Shown one piece after another: positions 1-11,483 of a stretch of DNA of 42,847 nt (positions within the stretch are counted from its first letter, which is position 1; every line of letters starts with the position of its first letter). The notes beneath the pieces are model-generated. The model saw only the letters and a list, made by a program, of their open reading frames with translations, was not told where the DNA came from and ran no database searches. The stretch comes from Branchiostoma floridae (lineage: Eukaryota; Chordata; Leptocardii; Amphioxiformes; Branchiostomatidae), in NCBI RefSeq assembly GCF_000003815.2, contig NC_049993.1:7361404-7404250 (forward strand), given 5' to 3'. Both the position numbers and the translations under genes were made by a program.

Positions 1-1181
1 TCCTTGAAAGAAATGTGGAACTAAAACGTTGGACAACTAACAACTAAGACAGGTTTCAACGACAATAAAAGATCTATATTTTAGACTGTAGGAGCTGGTA
101 TATGCCTGTTGCATATGCTTCACTCCCCATGGCTTCCCGCCAGTTGTGCGGGAGCAACAGCCGGAATTCCTCCGATCTAACCTTTCCTTCCCACACCATC
201 CGTAACCCCTTTCCCAGACAATTCCATTATCACACTCTTCTAAAATCTACACTTGACATTCAGACCAAACCTTTTTGTTCAGCATCCCGTGGAAGACCCA
301 TGTCACCAGTCCCAAAAGTCTGCAGGTCCCCACAGAAATGTCCTATGTCCTAACATGGGCCATCCCTGCCTCCCCTGCCATGCAGCCAGGCGTTCTGGTG
401 GTTGCAGGGCTGCTCACTGATCACAGGGACGAACCCCAGAGACCCACACAAACATGCAGGGAATGTACACAGGTTGCAAGGGGGGAGCAGCATTTTATCA
501 ATGTCAGGACACCACAGCAGTGGGGGCGGGGCAACTGACAGTTTCAGATACTCACTGCAAAGTGATGGCATTTCCCAAAGACTATAATCCCATTCTAGTA
601 AAAAAGAATACCCTTGTAACAATTTAGACATAAACATTTATATCTGAAATGCATTAATCATCTGCTGAGACCAGTTTTCAAGTAACTTTGTGTACCAGGT
701 GTTTCATATGCCAAGAAAATGTAAATATGATAACACCCAACTACAAGAACCACCTGCACGCATTTCCTGTATCTCCATTTCCTGTATCTCGTTTGATCAA
801 GAGCATCGCTACATAAATTTTGAAAGAAGTATATTCAGAAACATTTCACCTGACAGATTTGCTACCAAGAAACAAACTAAAAGATGAGAGAGTGAGAATC
901 TAAGTACAGTATCCCTGGCCTAAAGTGCAATGACAGCTCAGAGGGAATCCTACACTCCAGCATGACAACACAGCCATGATCTCATGACCCTTCAGGAACA
1001 ACAGGTCAAGGTTTCAGGGGAAGTCCAGGTGATAGCCTTAGAGAGTAAAGAAATTCTAAACAACATTTCATCTGATTTTTGGTGGTTTGAAAACTGAGAT
1101 GTAACTCTACTTATTACATATTAAAGCATCTCATTTTATAAGTGCTTCAAATGAATGTCTGTTCTAATGCCCATGTTTCAC

Positions 1182-1303
1182 TATTCTCCAAGTAGATTTA
1201 TTGGTGGCAAGGCAGTTTCCAAAGGGACAACCAATATTCAACATGCCACTAGAGACTGGTTAGCCAATACTGCCTTGCCACAGATAGATCTGCTTGCAGA
1301 TTA
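1182..1303. mobile_element. Mutator-like MITE, TAATCTCCAAGCAGAT family
   Basis: The ends are imperfect inverted repeats (TATTCTCCAAGTAGAT left; TAATCTGCAAGCAGAT as the reverse complement of the right end), followed inward by TGGCAAGGCAGT on both sides. The element is flanked by a perfect 9-bp duplication ATGTTTCAC (1173-1181 and 1304-1312). The TIR matches the element at 31448. It is non-coding, and the 9-bp duplication suggests a Mutator-type transposase acting in trans. Confidence 0.8.
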
Positions 1304-3582
1304 ATGTTTCACTTCCTTGACAGGGATGTGTGACATACAGTGAGAACATCCCTCAGGGAGGTCACACCCCTCCCCAAGGTGTTACTGATCCTCCCCTGAT
1401 GCCCACATAAGGTAAACTTTAGAACCACAAGGTAAACATGCTCCTACTGCTTGTGTCAATACCTGACATCTTCATTCAAGTACTAATCAGTTTTATGAAT
1501 CAAAGTTTACAACTGAGAGTCTTACACCACTTCAGAACTTTCTTGGTGTAACAAATGTTCTTGCAGTTTTAACAGTTAGGGGGTACATTTGGAAAAGCCA
1601 AATTAGGTAAAAGAGTGTTGGACCCTGTCCTAGTTCTCCTGGTCTCTGAGGGATTTGGTGTGGGTACAAGAAACCAAAGAGGTAGGATCTCTGTGGAGCA
1701 GAAATACTTGGAGGGATTATTTTCAAACTGACCCCATTTCTGAGTCTGGGAACCATCAAGCCAAGCAAAGAACATCATGTGTTTCATTCATTTTTCTTCC
1801 ACACAGAATTACAATTCTAGCACAATTCCATTGTACACTAGACTATGTTAATGATATATTTAAGATATACATATAAATGTACATAAAAAAATTGGTAAAG
1901 ATAACATACTACTTTTGGAAACATTTGATTCATCAATTTACCGTAACTTGACTATAATAATATCATTCATAAAATGTACTATAACTATAGTGCATACTTG
2001 GCTGTCAGCAAATTTGGAATTTATCAAAGTCAAACTTCCACTTTTATTGCTTTTAATACTTAATGTACCTCTCTAACTTACTTCTTAGACTGACCCTAAA
2101 ACTAAATTCCAAGTTCCAATCAACCTGAACATCCACACTAGAACTACAGCAAATGTATATAAACTTATAAACATTAAAGCTTCCATGTACATAAAAGCTC
2201 ACATAGATAAGATGGATAAAGCTTCTAACTGTGCAAGTAGAAATTGTTCTTGGAATCTTTAAAAATCAAATACAATAGACTATTTGAAATTAATAGGCAG
2301 CAAAATGATCAGCAAATTTTGTCTTAGTCTTACCTGCTCTAAACACCTTCATAGCTACTTGTGTGTTTATAAACATCTGGGAACGCCCTCAGAATTGGAA
2401 TGACCACTACTGATTTCTGTTGGAGAGAACATACCAACACTGACCAGGACCTGGGACCTCGCCTTTGAAGCTAGCGCCGTCTTTTCAACATCAACCATCA
2501 GAACCAACGGGTCGGTTGGGTGACAAAAGGGTCCTAACGTCCTCCCCTCACTCACCCACCAATGCCACAGTACAAAAGCGGTCCAGGTTAGGTGTCGGTG
2601 TGGATAGCCCGTTCTTTCTGTGGTGGTCTCTGACCACGACACCTTCTAATCAGCACCGACAATATGTTGAAACAAGGCGGACACAAAGGGGGGATTCCTG
2701 ATACTGTCATGTGATGACGGTGGTTCCGGTTTACCAGAAAAGTCGGCAAGGCCAAGAAATCACTTCACAGCGCCCAGTTTATACAACACATCGGGACAAT
2801 GGTAACAATTTATCTTGGAGTTAAAGCTCTTAGGTCAAACACTGGCTCAACTTTGAGATCAAAGCAAAGTATGTGGACTGTATTGTACAGCGGGCCTGCT
2901 ATCAGCCGAACAGGTACCACAATGGAACAAAAGGTGGACGGATGAAATGAAATGCACACCTGTATATCATGCCCTTTCCTTTGTGTGTTTGAAGGCCAAG
3001 GGCATCAACAGTGCAAGTAAATAGTGCAATGACTCTACTACCAATGGCAGGGATAAGTTGAAGCTTATTTTTAGACTTTTTCTTAAATCCCCCTGAGAAA
3101 ACCACTTCTTGGAGGCTAATGAAAGGGGTTGAGCAGGTTTGCAACTTGTCTCAAATCATGACCCTAATGTTATAATAAATCATATGAAATAGCATTTATC
3201 AGGAGAGGTCAACTGTAGGTATGGCATTTTCAAGCCAAACAAGAACCGGTAAGACTCAAGCCTTTGGTGAAAATGATTGGAAAGTGAGAAATCTTGAGAA
3301 CCCCCATTCATAACCACTTGTGGACACTTGTGGGCTCCATCTCCTCAAACAAGGGCCCATCCCTGAGTCATGTGGTGGCAGCACTGGCTAAACAAGGCTC
3401 CACAGTTTGGTTAGGTAATGGGACTTAGAGGCAAGCTGAGACCTAACAAGTTACAGACCTGCACATATATGGCATATCAAGGGACTAACCACTTCTGCTA
3501 CTTCTGCTCTGAAGAGGGGACCAATCACTCTATCTAATAGAGGAGGAACGGGCAGCAGAAAAAAAACACAGGACTGATTTTG

Positions 3583-3702
3583 TAGCCTGGTATCCAGCCG
3601 TATTATAGCTCCCAAGTCTCTTCTGAAGTTCTGTCCTCTTTGCAAATACGTACTTAGGACAGAAGAGACTCAGGAGCTATAATACGGCTGGATACCAGGC
3701 TA
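3583..3702. mobile_element. Foldback MITE, TAGCCTGG family
   Basis: Nearly the whole element is an inverted repeat. The 43-bp arms start TAGCCTGGTATCCAGCC, differ at about two positions, and surround a roughly 35-bp loop. It is flanked by 9-mers differing at one base (CTGATTTTG at 3574 and CCGATTTTG at 3703), consistent with a 9-bp target duplication. Other family members are at 7812, 31971 and 42527. No coding capacity. Confidence 0.8.
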
Positions 3703-6700
3703 CCGATTTTGATGGAGAAACAAAATAAAATCACAGGAATTTCATTTCTAAAATTCTTAACTCTGTGTCAACTCTGCAAAACTAGCAGCTGGAAATAAAC
3801 TGCACAGAAATTTTGTGTCAACACAGCCTATGAATCTACACTGGATTATCCTTACGATACCAAACATTTCAATAAGCAGATAAACTAGATTTTAAAAAAA
3901 CCTATGCATTTACATGTATTTACCTTCACTGTTGACCTTTGCCAAGTGCAAACCCTTCCAATGACCTGGAGCCTTTTAATAGCAGCTGGGTATGTTAGGG
4001 TCAAAGGTTGCTTGTTATTTGATTATGATCAGGATAAGACCAAGCCCTCTGTGCAAGGTCAGTTGTTAACAAGGCACAGAAACTTGTGTCTCCTCTCAGC
4101 AGCATTTGAGCTTGTTTCCTTTAGCAACTAAAATGATCAGTTTTCAGTTCCCTTAGGATAACAGTTAATAAGACATGATTCTTTTTCCTCACAACATAAA
4201 ATTTACAACTATTGACACTATAGAAAAGTTACGGAGTATAGCAAACAGTCAGACGTTACCTGTTTGTCTGTTTAAATGACAATGTTATATTACCTAAACA
4301 ACACAAGAGACAAATTTCCGACCTAAAAAATCCATACCCTTACCAGACTGAGATAACAGTCATGGTAGTGTTAAGGACTTCGCAGTTCATGACATTGGGT
4401 ACTGATTTATTCCATACTTGGCAAATCTATAAACTTAAGTATCTATTTGTATCCTCTTGTTTGTATAGTTGTACACTTCCGTAGGAAAGTCACCATACTT
4501 GAGTAGATAAAGATTGAAGTATTATCAGCTTTTTCAATCATTCGATATAGACCGAGACACCATATGGAATGGTAAAACTTAACAAGGAAGAAAGTAGTGA
4601 GTGAACCCATCATTACCTCTCATCAACTAACCCAGACATTACACCATAAATATACCCACAGTCCTACTAAAACTCCCTGTTCCAAAAGGTCATCCCTACC
4701 GCATGTGGCTGGTGCAACCAGTTTATAAACCTGAGTGGCTGCCATAAAGCTATTATCACCCCGGGATGATGTCATCTCAATGAACCGACGACAGAACTAG
4801 AGAGGCAGCAACAAAGAAAGTGACTTATCTGACTCCAAAAATAGACCAAAACACAAAAGGAAATCCAGCTTGAAGAAAGTTTTTGCAAAGCTATATGTGG
4901 CTGGGGGGCAGCCAGGCCTTTCTCTTGTTGTCTGTTATTTGAATAACCAAGTAAATGTCTGCCTCGGTGATATCATAGAAAGTAACTGCAACTTCATAAT
5001 AGTTCAACTTCAAGCAAACTTTTCTGTGACAATATGTGTACATGTATTCTACCGGCTTGGACAAGTTTTCTAAAATTGACTTGGCCTATCGGGCAAGTAC
5101 ATAAAAAATCTAGCCCGGAACAACTTTGCACTTGCCTGAAGTTTGAATGAAATTTTTTCTAAGTACGTATTTCATGGAATCCTTTTAATACTAGCTCTAT
5201 TTTTCCGTGTAGCCAATAACTGATACCATGACTGACAAGTAACGAGCATATCGAAATGTCACTCATGAACAACAAGTAGGGTAGGACATGCACTTGCCCA
5301 ATCTGCACTTTTACTTGCACAGGACAATCGGGTCGGACGTCCAACCCTGGTTCTAGTCTAGCAATAACCAGCAAGATCATGCAATTGCAAAAGACATTGT
5401 CTACTACTGCACACAGCGCTTACTTACCTGTATTGTCAACTTTCCAGTGCAGCATTTAAAGTAAGTTCTGTTGTGTCGGGGCAACTTTCTTCAGGAACTT
5501 CACTTTCTATCCTTTGCCATATCAGGAGACTTTGACAGAATTCATCAAAGTACTAGTAGTAACCTTGGTACTTAAAGTCATTATATACCAGTTCTGTGAC
5601 TAGTTGGAAGATGCACAGGTAGTCAGGTACTGTACTGAAATAATACCTCACAACCCAACACCGATCTCAAGTTGCTACATTAGTTATTACTGTTACCATT
5701 ATTAGTTGTCATGGACACCATACCTCTGATCCGAAAGGACTGCCTGATCGCTTTGAAGCTAAATCCATTTTTCTTCATTAAAGCCATGGCTGCATTTGTT
5801 CCTTCAGATTTCCATCTCACTGCGATGTGGAAGGCTTACACAATTTCTCTGTTCCAGGATTACCTGGCCTCCCCTCCACAGTTCCACCCCTGTTCTGACT
5901 ACATTCCTCCAACCCAAAAGGTATAATCTAGGAGCCCAGGAAACGTCAGTGCACTCCATAATCAACTCAGTTTTCACTGCCAGGCTAATCCAATTGTCTC
6001 CAAGGACTTAGAGGAAATTGCTCCCTAGTTAGAGGATCATAGTGGAGAGGGCATAATTAGGGACAACGCTTGCAATAGTACTGTCGACTTTCTGGCTTCT
6101 TTGCGCAGAATTAACATCAAGCTCTATTGCTGTTTTGTGATTGAGATGTCAATAATACCAGTAAGATACATTCTATCAAACATATAATAACACACAGTGA
6201 TATGCAGCTCAAAGCAGCAATCCCACACCATAGAAAGTTATACTTAAAGAAATTACAATTATTACCTCTGATACTTGTGTCCTTTCCGTCCCCACATTCT
6301 TCGTTATCTGTCTATTCCAATTGGCTAGCCAGAAAATTATGTACAAGTATATGTATGAATGTATCACTGTATGTACAATTTGGAAAGCATTTGAAGACAA
6401 TATATGCTACTCTATATGATCATAACATAGATGAAAGCGATTTTTTTCAGTAACATTGATATACCAGTGTTGTTATTGCTGATTCTGACTTGTTCCGTAT
6501 CGATAGGCAAGTAGCATATGGTTGGTCCAGTTGTTGGCAAAATACAACACTTCAACTCCAGAACGGGCAAACAGTAAATCCATTTACAACTAGTTACTGT
6601 AAGTCATAAATCAACGTACAATATGGTCCTTATTCCCCTGAGCAAGGTTATCCATTATAATCCAGTTAAAGCCTGTTCTACTATTAAATGGTGACAGTGA

Positions 6701-7105
6701 GCTAACAAGGCGATGTTGACACTGCCCACTTGTAGCCATGGGAATGGCAGACAGGAATGAAATATGGGATAGTCCATTATTTGTTGGCCTTTTGGTAGGT
6801 CAGCTTGACTGAAGTCTGCTGGCTTCAATTTAAAGCTATACACAATATCAAAGCCAGCTTCATTTGTGAGAAGAGAAAAGGGAAGGAAAATGACTAAGGG
6901 AACCTAACAAATAAATGGCCCTTTTAAAAAAAGTTTTAAATAGTTTTGACCTCTGACTTTTGATCCTGTGCGGGTCATGACATTCTTTTCAAACTCATTT
7001 TCACAATATGTACCAATCTGTTTTGATTAATAAGTTGAGAGAACTTGGGATTATTGCACATGGATTCACTTGTGTGGCTACATTTCATTCTACAGTATTT
7101 ACAAC

Positions 7106-7156
7106 TGAAACAACCAGAGGGGCGAGTAAGAACAGAAAGAAACAACACCCCGACTC
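7106..7156 (-). mobile_element. Solitary 3' fragment of the TRIM LTR
   Basis: On the minus strand these 51 bp match the last 51 bp of the LTRs at 25719 and 26000, from GAGTCGGGGTG to the terminal TTTCA, with no difference that I could see. The match starts right after the tRNA-like T-arm of the LTR; the tRNA-like part and everything before it are absent. It is either a truncated insertion or an independent copy of the tail module. Confidence 0.75.
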
Positions 7157-7811
7157 AATGTATGCTTTGAAACAGGAAAAAAAGTTCACTGCTTGCAAAA
7201 CATGCCCAGACTTGCCCACTTATACCTGAATATATCAAAGAAAACAATATGAAACTATTAAATTATATATATTAAAAGACTTGTTCAATGTTTTTCCATA
7301 AATATCTGGGAAACCATTATATACTAAATCATCAGGCCAGAGCTAAGAGATTGTCATTCTCTCATGGGAAAAACAATTATGCTAAGTACAAAACTGTTAC
7401 AAATCTGATTTAACGGCTCTACAGATGAAACACTTCCGATCAGAAGCAATCACCAACATAATCCCCCTATAATGTGGTTAGCTATACATGATAATTGTTT
7501 CAGAAAATTGTATTCGGACCAAAGGTCTTCAGAATGAAATCACAAATAGGGGGAAATCATAACTCTGTTTTTACAAGACACAAATAGAGACAGTGGAAAC
7601 AAACAATTTGCAAGTTTGAGGCTTTGTCAAAAAGCACACCAGCACAGTCTCCCACTTATAGTGCATATACCTAAATGAGTCAAAATGACAGATATATTAT
7701 TTGAAAGACAATACTTCATTCCATATCTCTAAATGCACTGCGGTATTGATCAATAGAATACCCTCACAACATATAGCCAGAGAGGTATTTGATTCAGCGG
7801 TATTTGACAAG

Positions 7812-7916
7812 ACGTAGCCTGGATTCCAATCCCCAAGCTCGATCTCAATATCTATCATATCATGCAGGGATCTCTGTATCTGTGTACAGCCTAGAAACAG
7901 TCTGGCATCCAGGCTA
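7812..7916. mobile_element. MITE, TAGCCTGG family
   Basis: TAGCCTGGATTCCA near the left end pairs with TGGCATCCAGGCTA at the right end. Flanking 9-mers TTTGACAAG (7803) and TCTGACAAG (7917) differ at one base. The left end carries three extra bases (ACG) before the TIR. The element is 105 bp and non-coding. Confidence 0.68.
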
Positions 7917-8539
7917 TCTGACAAGGAAAAGTTGTCGGAGACTCTAAATTCATGGTGCATTTGGAATCAAAAGTGCCTGGTGTCAGACAATGCTTTCACC
8001 CTCATAAATCACCTGGTGACCCATAGGTCCTATTGTTCAAACTTCCCCTCGGGGCACGGACATTTTTCCAGGCTAGCGTCATCGTAATGCCTACCAATCA
8101 GAGACTCGGTAAAAATTGTTGTCGGCACACGGCACAAACACCGACATTACCACCGAGGAAAGGACAGACTAAAAGTAACCTGTTGCCCGAGGGGTAGGCG
8201 AAAATTATGCATCGCTTCTCATTATCTGAAGGCAATGGAGTGGAAGACAGCAACAAACACAGACAACATGGCATTCACAGGATCAATACATCGCTAGCAT
8301 GTTCAGAACTTTGACATAGCTTTGGACAATGACTCTCACATTCTTACCATGCCTATAATGCCTTCCCATTGAGATCAGGTATTACCTGGAAACATGCGCT
8401 ATTTGCAAACATGATACATTTGGATTTTTCAGCCTTAGCAAATTTAAGTATCACACAAATGTGCACCTCAAAACTAATCATTTTTTCTGCTGATTGTTCA
8501 TAACTTGGATCAAGAAATCGGCAGGTTCAAAGTAACCAA

Positions 8540-8639
8540 NNNNNNNNNNNNNNNNNNNNNNNNNNNNNNNNNNNNNNNNNNNNNNNNNNNNNNNNNNNNN
8601 NNNNNNNNNNNNNNNNNNNNNNNNNNNNNNNNNNNNNNN
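8540..8639. other. Assembly gap (100 N)
   Basis: Exactly 100 unknown bases, the conventional placeholder for a scaffold join of unknown size. Order and distance across it are not guaranteed. Confidence 0.99.
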
Positions 8640-10288
8640 AAGCTGTTTGGGATTAAGGTTTGCATTCAAATGAGCAAAGCAGAATCAGCAGCGACCAACG
8701 ACAGTTATTCTGTAATGTGGACGAGGCAAGACAAGTGTAAACATTGTGAGTGCTCTCAGACAGTGGAGTAAAATCTCTTTACACACTCAATTCAATAGCT
8801 GTGTGACTGCACCAAGCTGAATATATTATATAAAGAGGCAGTATGTTGACTCTATTTGCAAGTTCATGCTTGTATGCTAATTGCAATTGAACAAATAATA
8901 GTGTACATAGAACAAATGTCTAATCTGTGCACTATAAAAATTTATATCCATTCTCGTTGACTTCTTTTAATGCAGTGGTTAACAAAATGTCCTATGCTTT
9001 GCTTGATATGTTGGTTGCTTTTACTGATTTTGATTTAAAAAATGTAACAAGCAGAGCTAATATTATTATTCATATGAAAGACCAGCCTGCAAAAATGACC
9101 GGTGTGTTCGACAATATGGCATTTCCCAGTTATAACACTGAGGAAAGTTTCTGTAAGAGTTCATATCTAAAACATTACCTTGAATAAATAAAGCCAAACA
9201 TAGTCATTTACAACTGAAGGTATTTGTTTGAGACAACAACTTATGAAAATATCACATAACGACTTGGATATCAGACGTTCCAGCTGACTTGACTTCAAAA
9301 CTCTTTTCGTCGCTGTCATAACTTTACAGTATGCTTGACAATATAAGTGGTCGGCTAACTTTTCTCCTAAATCTGCTGTAAAAACACTGGCAGTAAGGCA
9401 GGCGTATAGTTTGCCAAACACCTTTCTTGGTGAGCGAATGGGAACAACAACAAGCAGAGTTGAGCGGCATGGGTGAGTAGAAACATGGCATCTCGCACAA
9501 ATGGGTACAGATTTAACTCACAAAAGGGGCGTAGATGGTTACTCTCCTGAAAAGGTGTAACAAAGATGCACTGAAAGAGAAATGGCCCTGTTCTGGATGT
9601 TTTTACTTTGACAAATTTCCATGCTTTGTGGTGCTTTTTGTAACTACAGAGCACAACAAAGGGCACGGTTAAGTAAGGGCTTTCCGACAAAATTGTTAAA
9701 TTATTTACCTTTGGACTTTTAGTAGCAGGAAATGTCTACTGAGTGGATTGTCCAGAACCTTTTATGCCAAAGCAGGAAACAAAATACTTCGCTGTAGACT
9801 ACGCAATATGGAAGTATTTCTTGTAGGGTCTAGATTTCAAAAATTTTCGTGGAGAGCATGCCCTTGGATCCATTTGGACTGTCGAGCCTTTGAAGTTTGA
9901 CAGGATTTCTATTCAAAATCCAGGGGATGGAAAAAAATTTCATGCTGGCTAGAACACTGTGGTGAAAGATCTCTGAAAAAATGAATGAGTTTTGCAATTG
10001 CAACACATTTTTTTCCAGCAAAACTGTACTGAAGGTTAAGTACTTAGAATAGTAGGTCACAGAACAGCATAAATTGTCCATCAAATATGTTGGCTCAAAG
10101 ACTCCAACAAGGTGAACACCTGTAGACATTGCTGCATGTAAATATCCACCTCTGGGGGCCCTGAGAATCCAAAGCTTCCAGATGAAATTATCTAGCCACA
10201 AGAATGTGTGTTCTTTCCCACCCAGGGCGTACTACAGTACAGACAGTAGACTACATAATAACATTTGGGCACACAGGTTTTCTTCTGG

Positions 10289-10670
10289 GTTAGCCCATTC
10301 CTAGAAGGGGTATACTGCAGGAAGCAGTATACATGTCAGCATTCTTTTTTCCCTAGGATTAGGAAGACCACATATTTAAGAAGATAATATTCTATCAGTC
10401 CCTTGGGTGGTCTTCTAAGACAACTTTGAAAGTACAGCAAGGCTAACATTCTGGGACAAAACTTACTATTCTATGGATTAGTCCATTCCTGGAGGGGGAA
10501 GGGGATGGTATGTTACAGACACTAGACAAGTACAGTACATCTCCTGGGTTAGTCCATTCCGGGGGGGGGGGGGGGGATGGGTAGAAAAGAATGGCGTGCT
10601 ACAGACACCAAAATACTGCCGCAACACAACTGTAACCTCGGGGTTAGACTAGTCCATTCAAGAGGGGAGA
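10289..10670. repeat. Degenerate G-rich repeat with a 16-G homopolymer
   Basis: The motif GGGTTAGTCCATTCC followed by a purine/G tract recurs with variation near 10289, 10474, 10547 and 10640, often followed by a segment like GTTACAGACACTA. The third copy carries 16 consecutive G (10561-10576). The spacing is uneven, so it is an eroded array rather than a clean tandem. Confidence 0.55.
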
Positions 10671-10752
10671 AGAGAGGTGAAATTTGTCCATGAAAGTCAG
10701 TCTGTACACAAACCCAAGACACAACTTGGCTCTCCCTTAGTCCCCCACTTAC

Positions 10753-10797
10753 CTGTGCATACTTTCCACTCAGGTGAGACAAATCTTGTGCCACCAT
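10753..10797 (-). other. Exon-like segment with a perfect donor
   Basis: On the minus strand a 15-codon open frame, MVAQDLSHLSGKYAQ, runs to CACAG|GTAAGT, a near-consensus donor. No convincing acceptor in a compatible phase lies upstream (the frame required after the RhoGAP exon hits a stop), so it would have to be another first exon or a chance site. I do not recognise the residues. Confidence 0.15.
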
Positions 10798-11483
10798 GAA
10801 GTGTGTTATAATCCTTCCATTAACCCAGACATGAAGAGAAACAGACACAGTCCAAAATGTGGTACACGCAGCCCCCCTCCCATATATATATACTCAATTT
10901 TCACACACCACAATCTATCTAAGCACACCACATGTACAATATCTATATATAACAGGGTTTGTGTTTAATATACGACATTGCCACTATGCTAACACATGTT
11001 AAAGGTTATTCCAGTTCAATTGTTGGCACAAAGAACATGAGACAGTACAATGCATATACATAATGCCTAACTGCAACCTAAGTGAAACAGCAAGAGGAAC
11101 AATGTTGGTGTGCACACTTGGGCCTGACTTAGCATTTAGACTCTTAAAATAGCAATTGAATAGCAATTACCGGTAGAGCTATTAGCAGCAATTAGAGCTA
11201 TTTGCTGCAATATGATTGACTGATGGCATTCAAATGTGACCGTTATTCTAAAAAGTAAAAGCATTCTCCTTTTCTTCTATTTCAGGTACAAGGTACATGG
11301 TCCATTACAACAAAAAAATACATAAAAAGTACATGATTACATATGATTATAGTAAACACATTACAATCATTAGGATTTTTTTTAGATAATCTATTCTTCT
11401 TGCAGTTGGTTAACAAGCGTCACTATTTGCACATATTGTACTGAAAGCAAAGCAATAAGTGTTGATAAGGATCGTAAACGTAC

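Larger units (their letters stand above)
1..11483. other. Long non-coding stretch downstream of RhoGAP exon 2
   Basis: AT-rich DNA with only short, repeat-associated or random open frames on both strands. Since the RhoGAP gene runs leftward from 11484, most or all of this is probably its intron sequence. It holds the MITEs at 1182, 3583 and 7812, an LTR fragment at 7106, an assembly gap at 8540 and a G-rich degenerate repeat near 10289. Remaining RhoGAP exons may be hidden here, but I could not identify any with confidence. Confidence 0.6.

Noticed and set aside
8045-8194. Inverted CCCCTCGGG / CCCGAGGGG pair as a MITE
   Set aside because: Only about nine bases match, flanks do not extend the pairing and there is no target duplication.
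9830-10201. 123-codon minus-strand frame
   Set aside because: No family resemblance and no acceptor or donor in a phase compatible with the RhoGAP exon.
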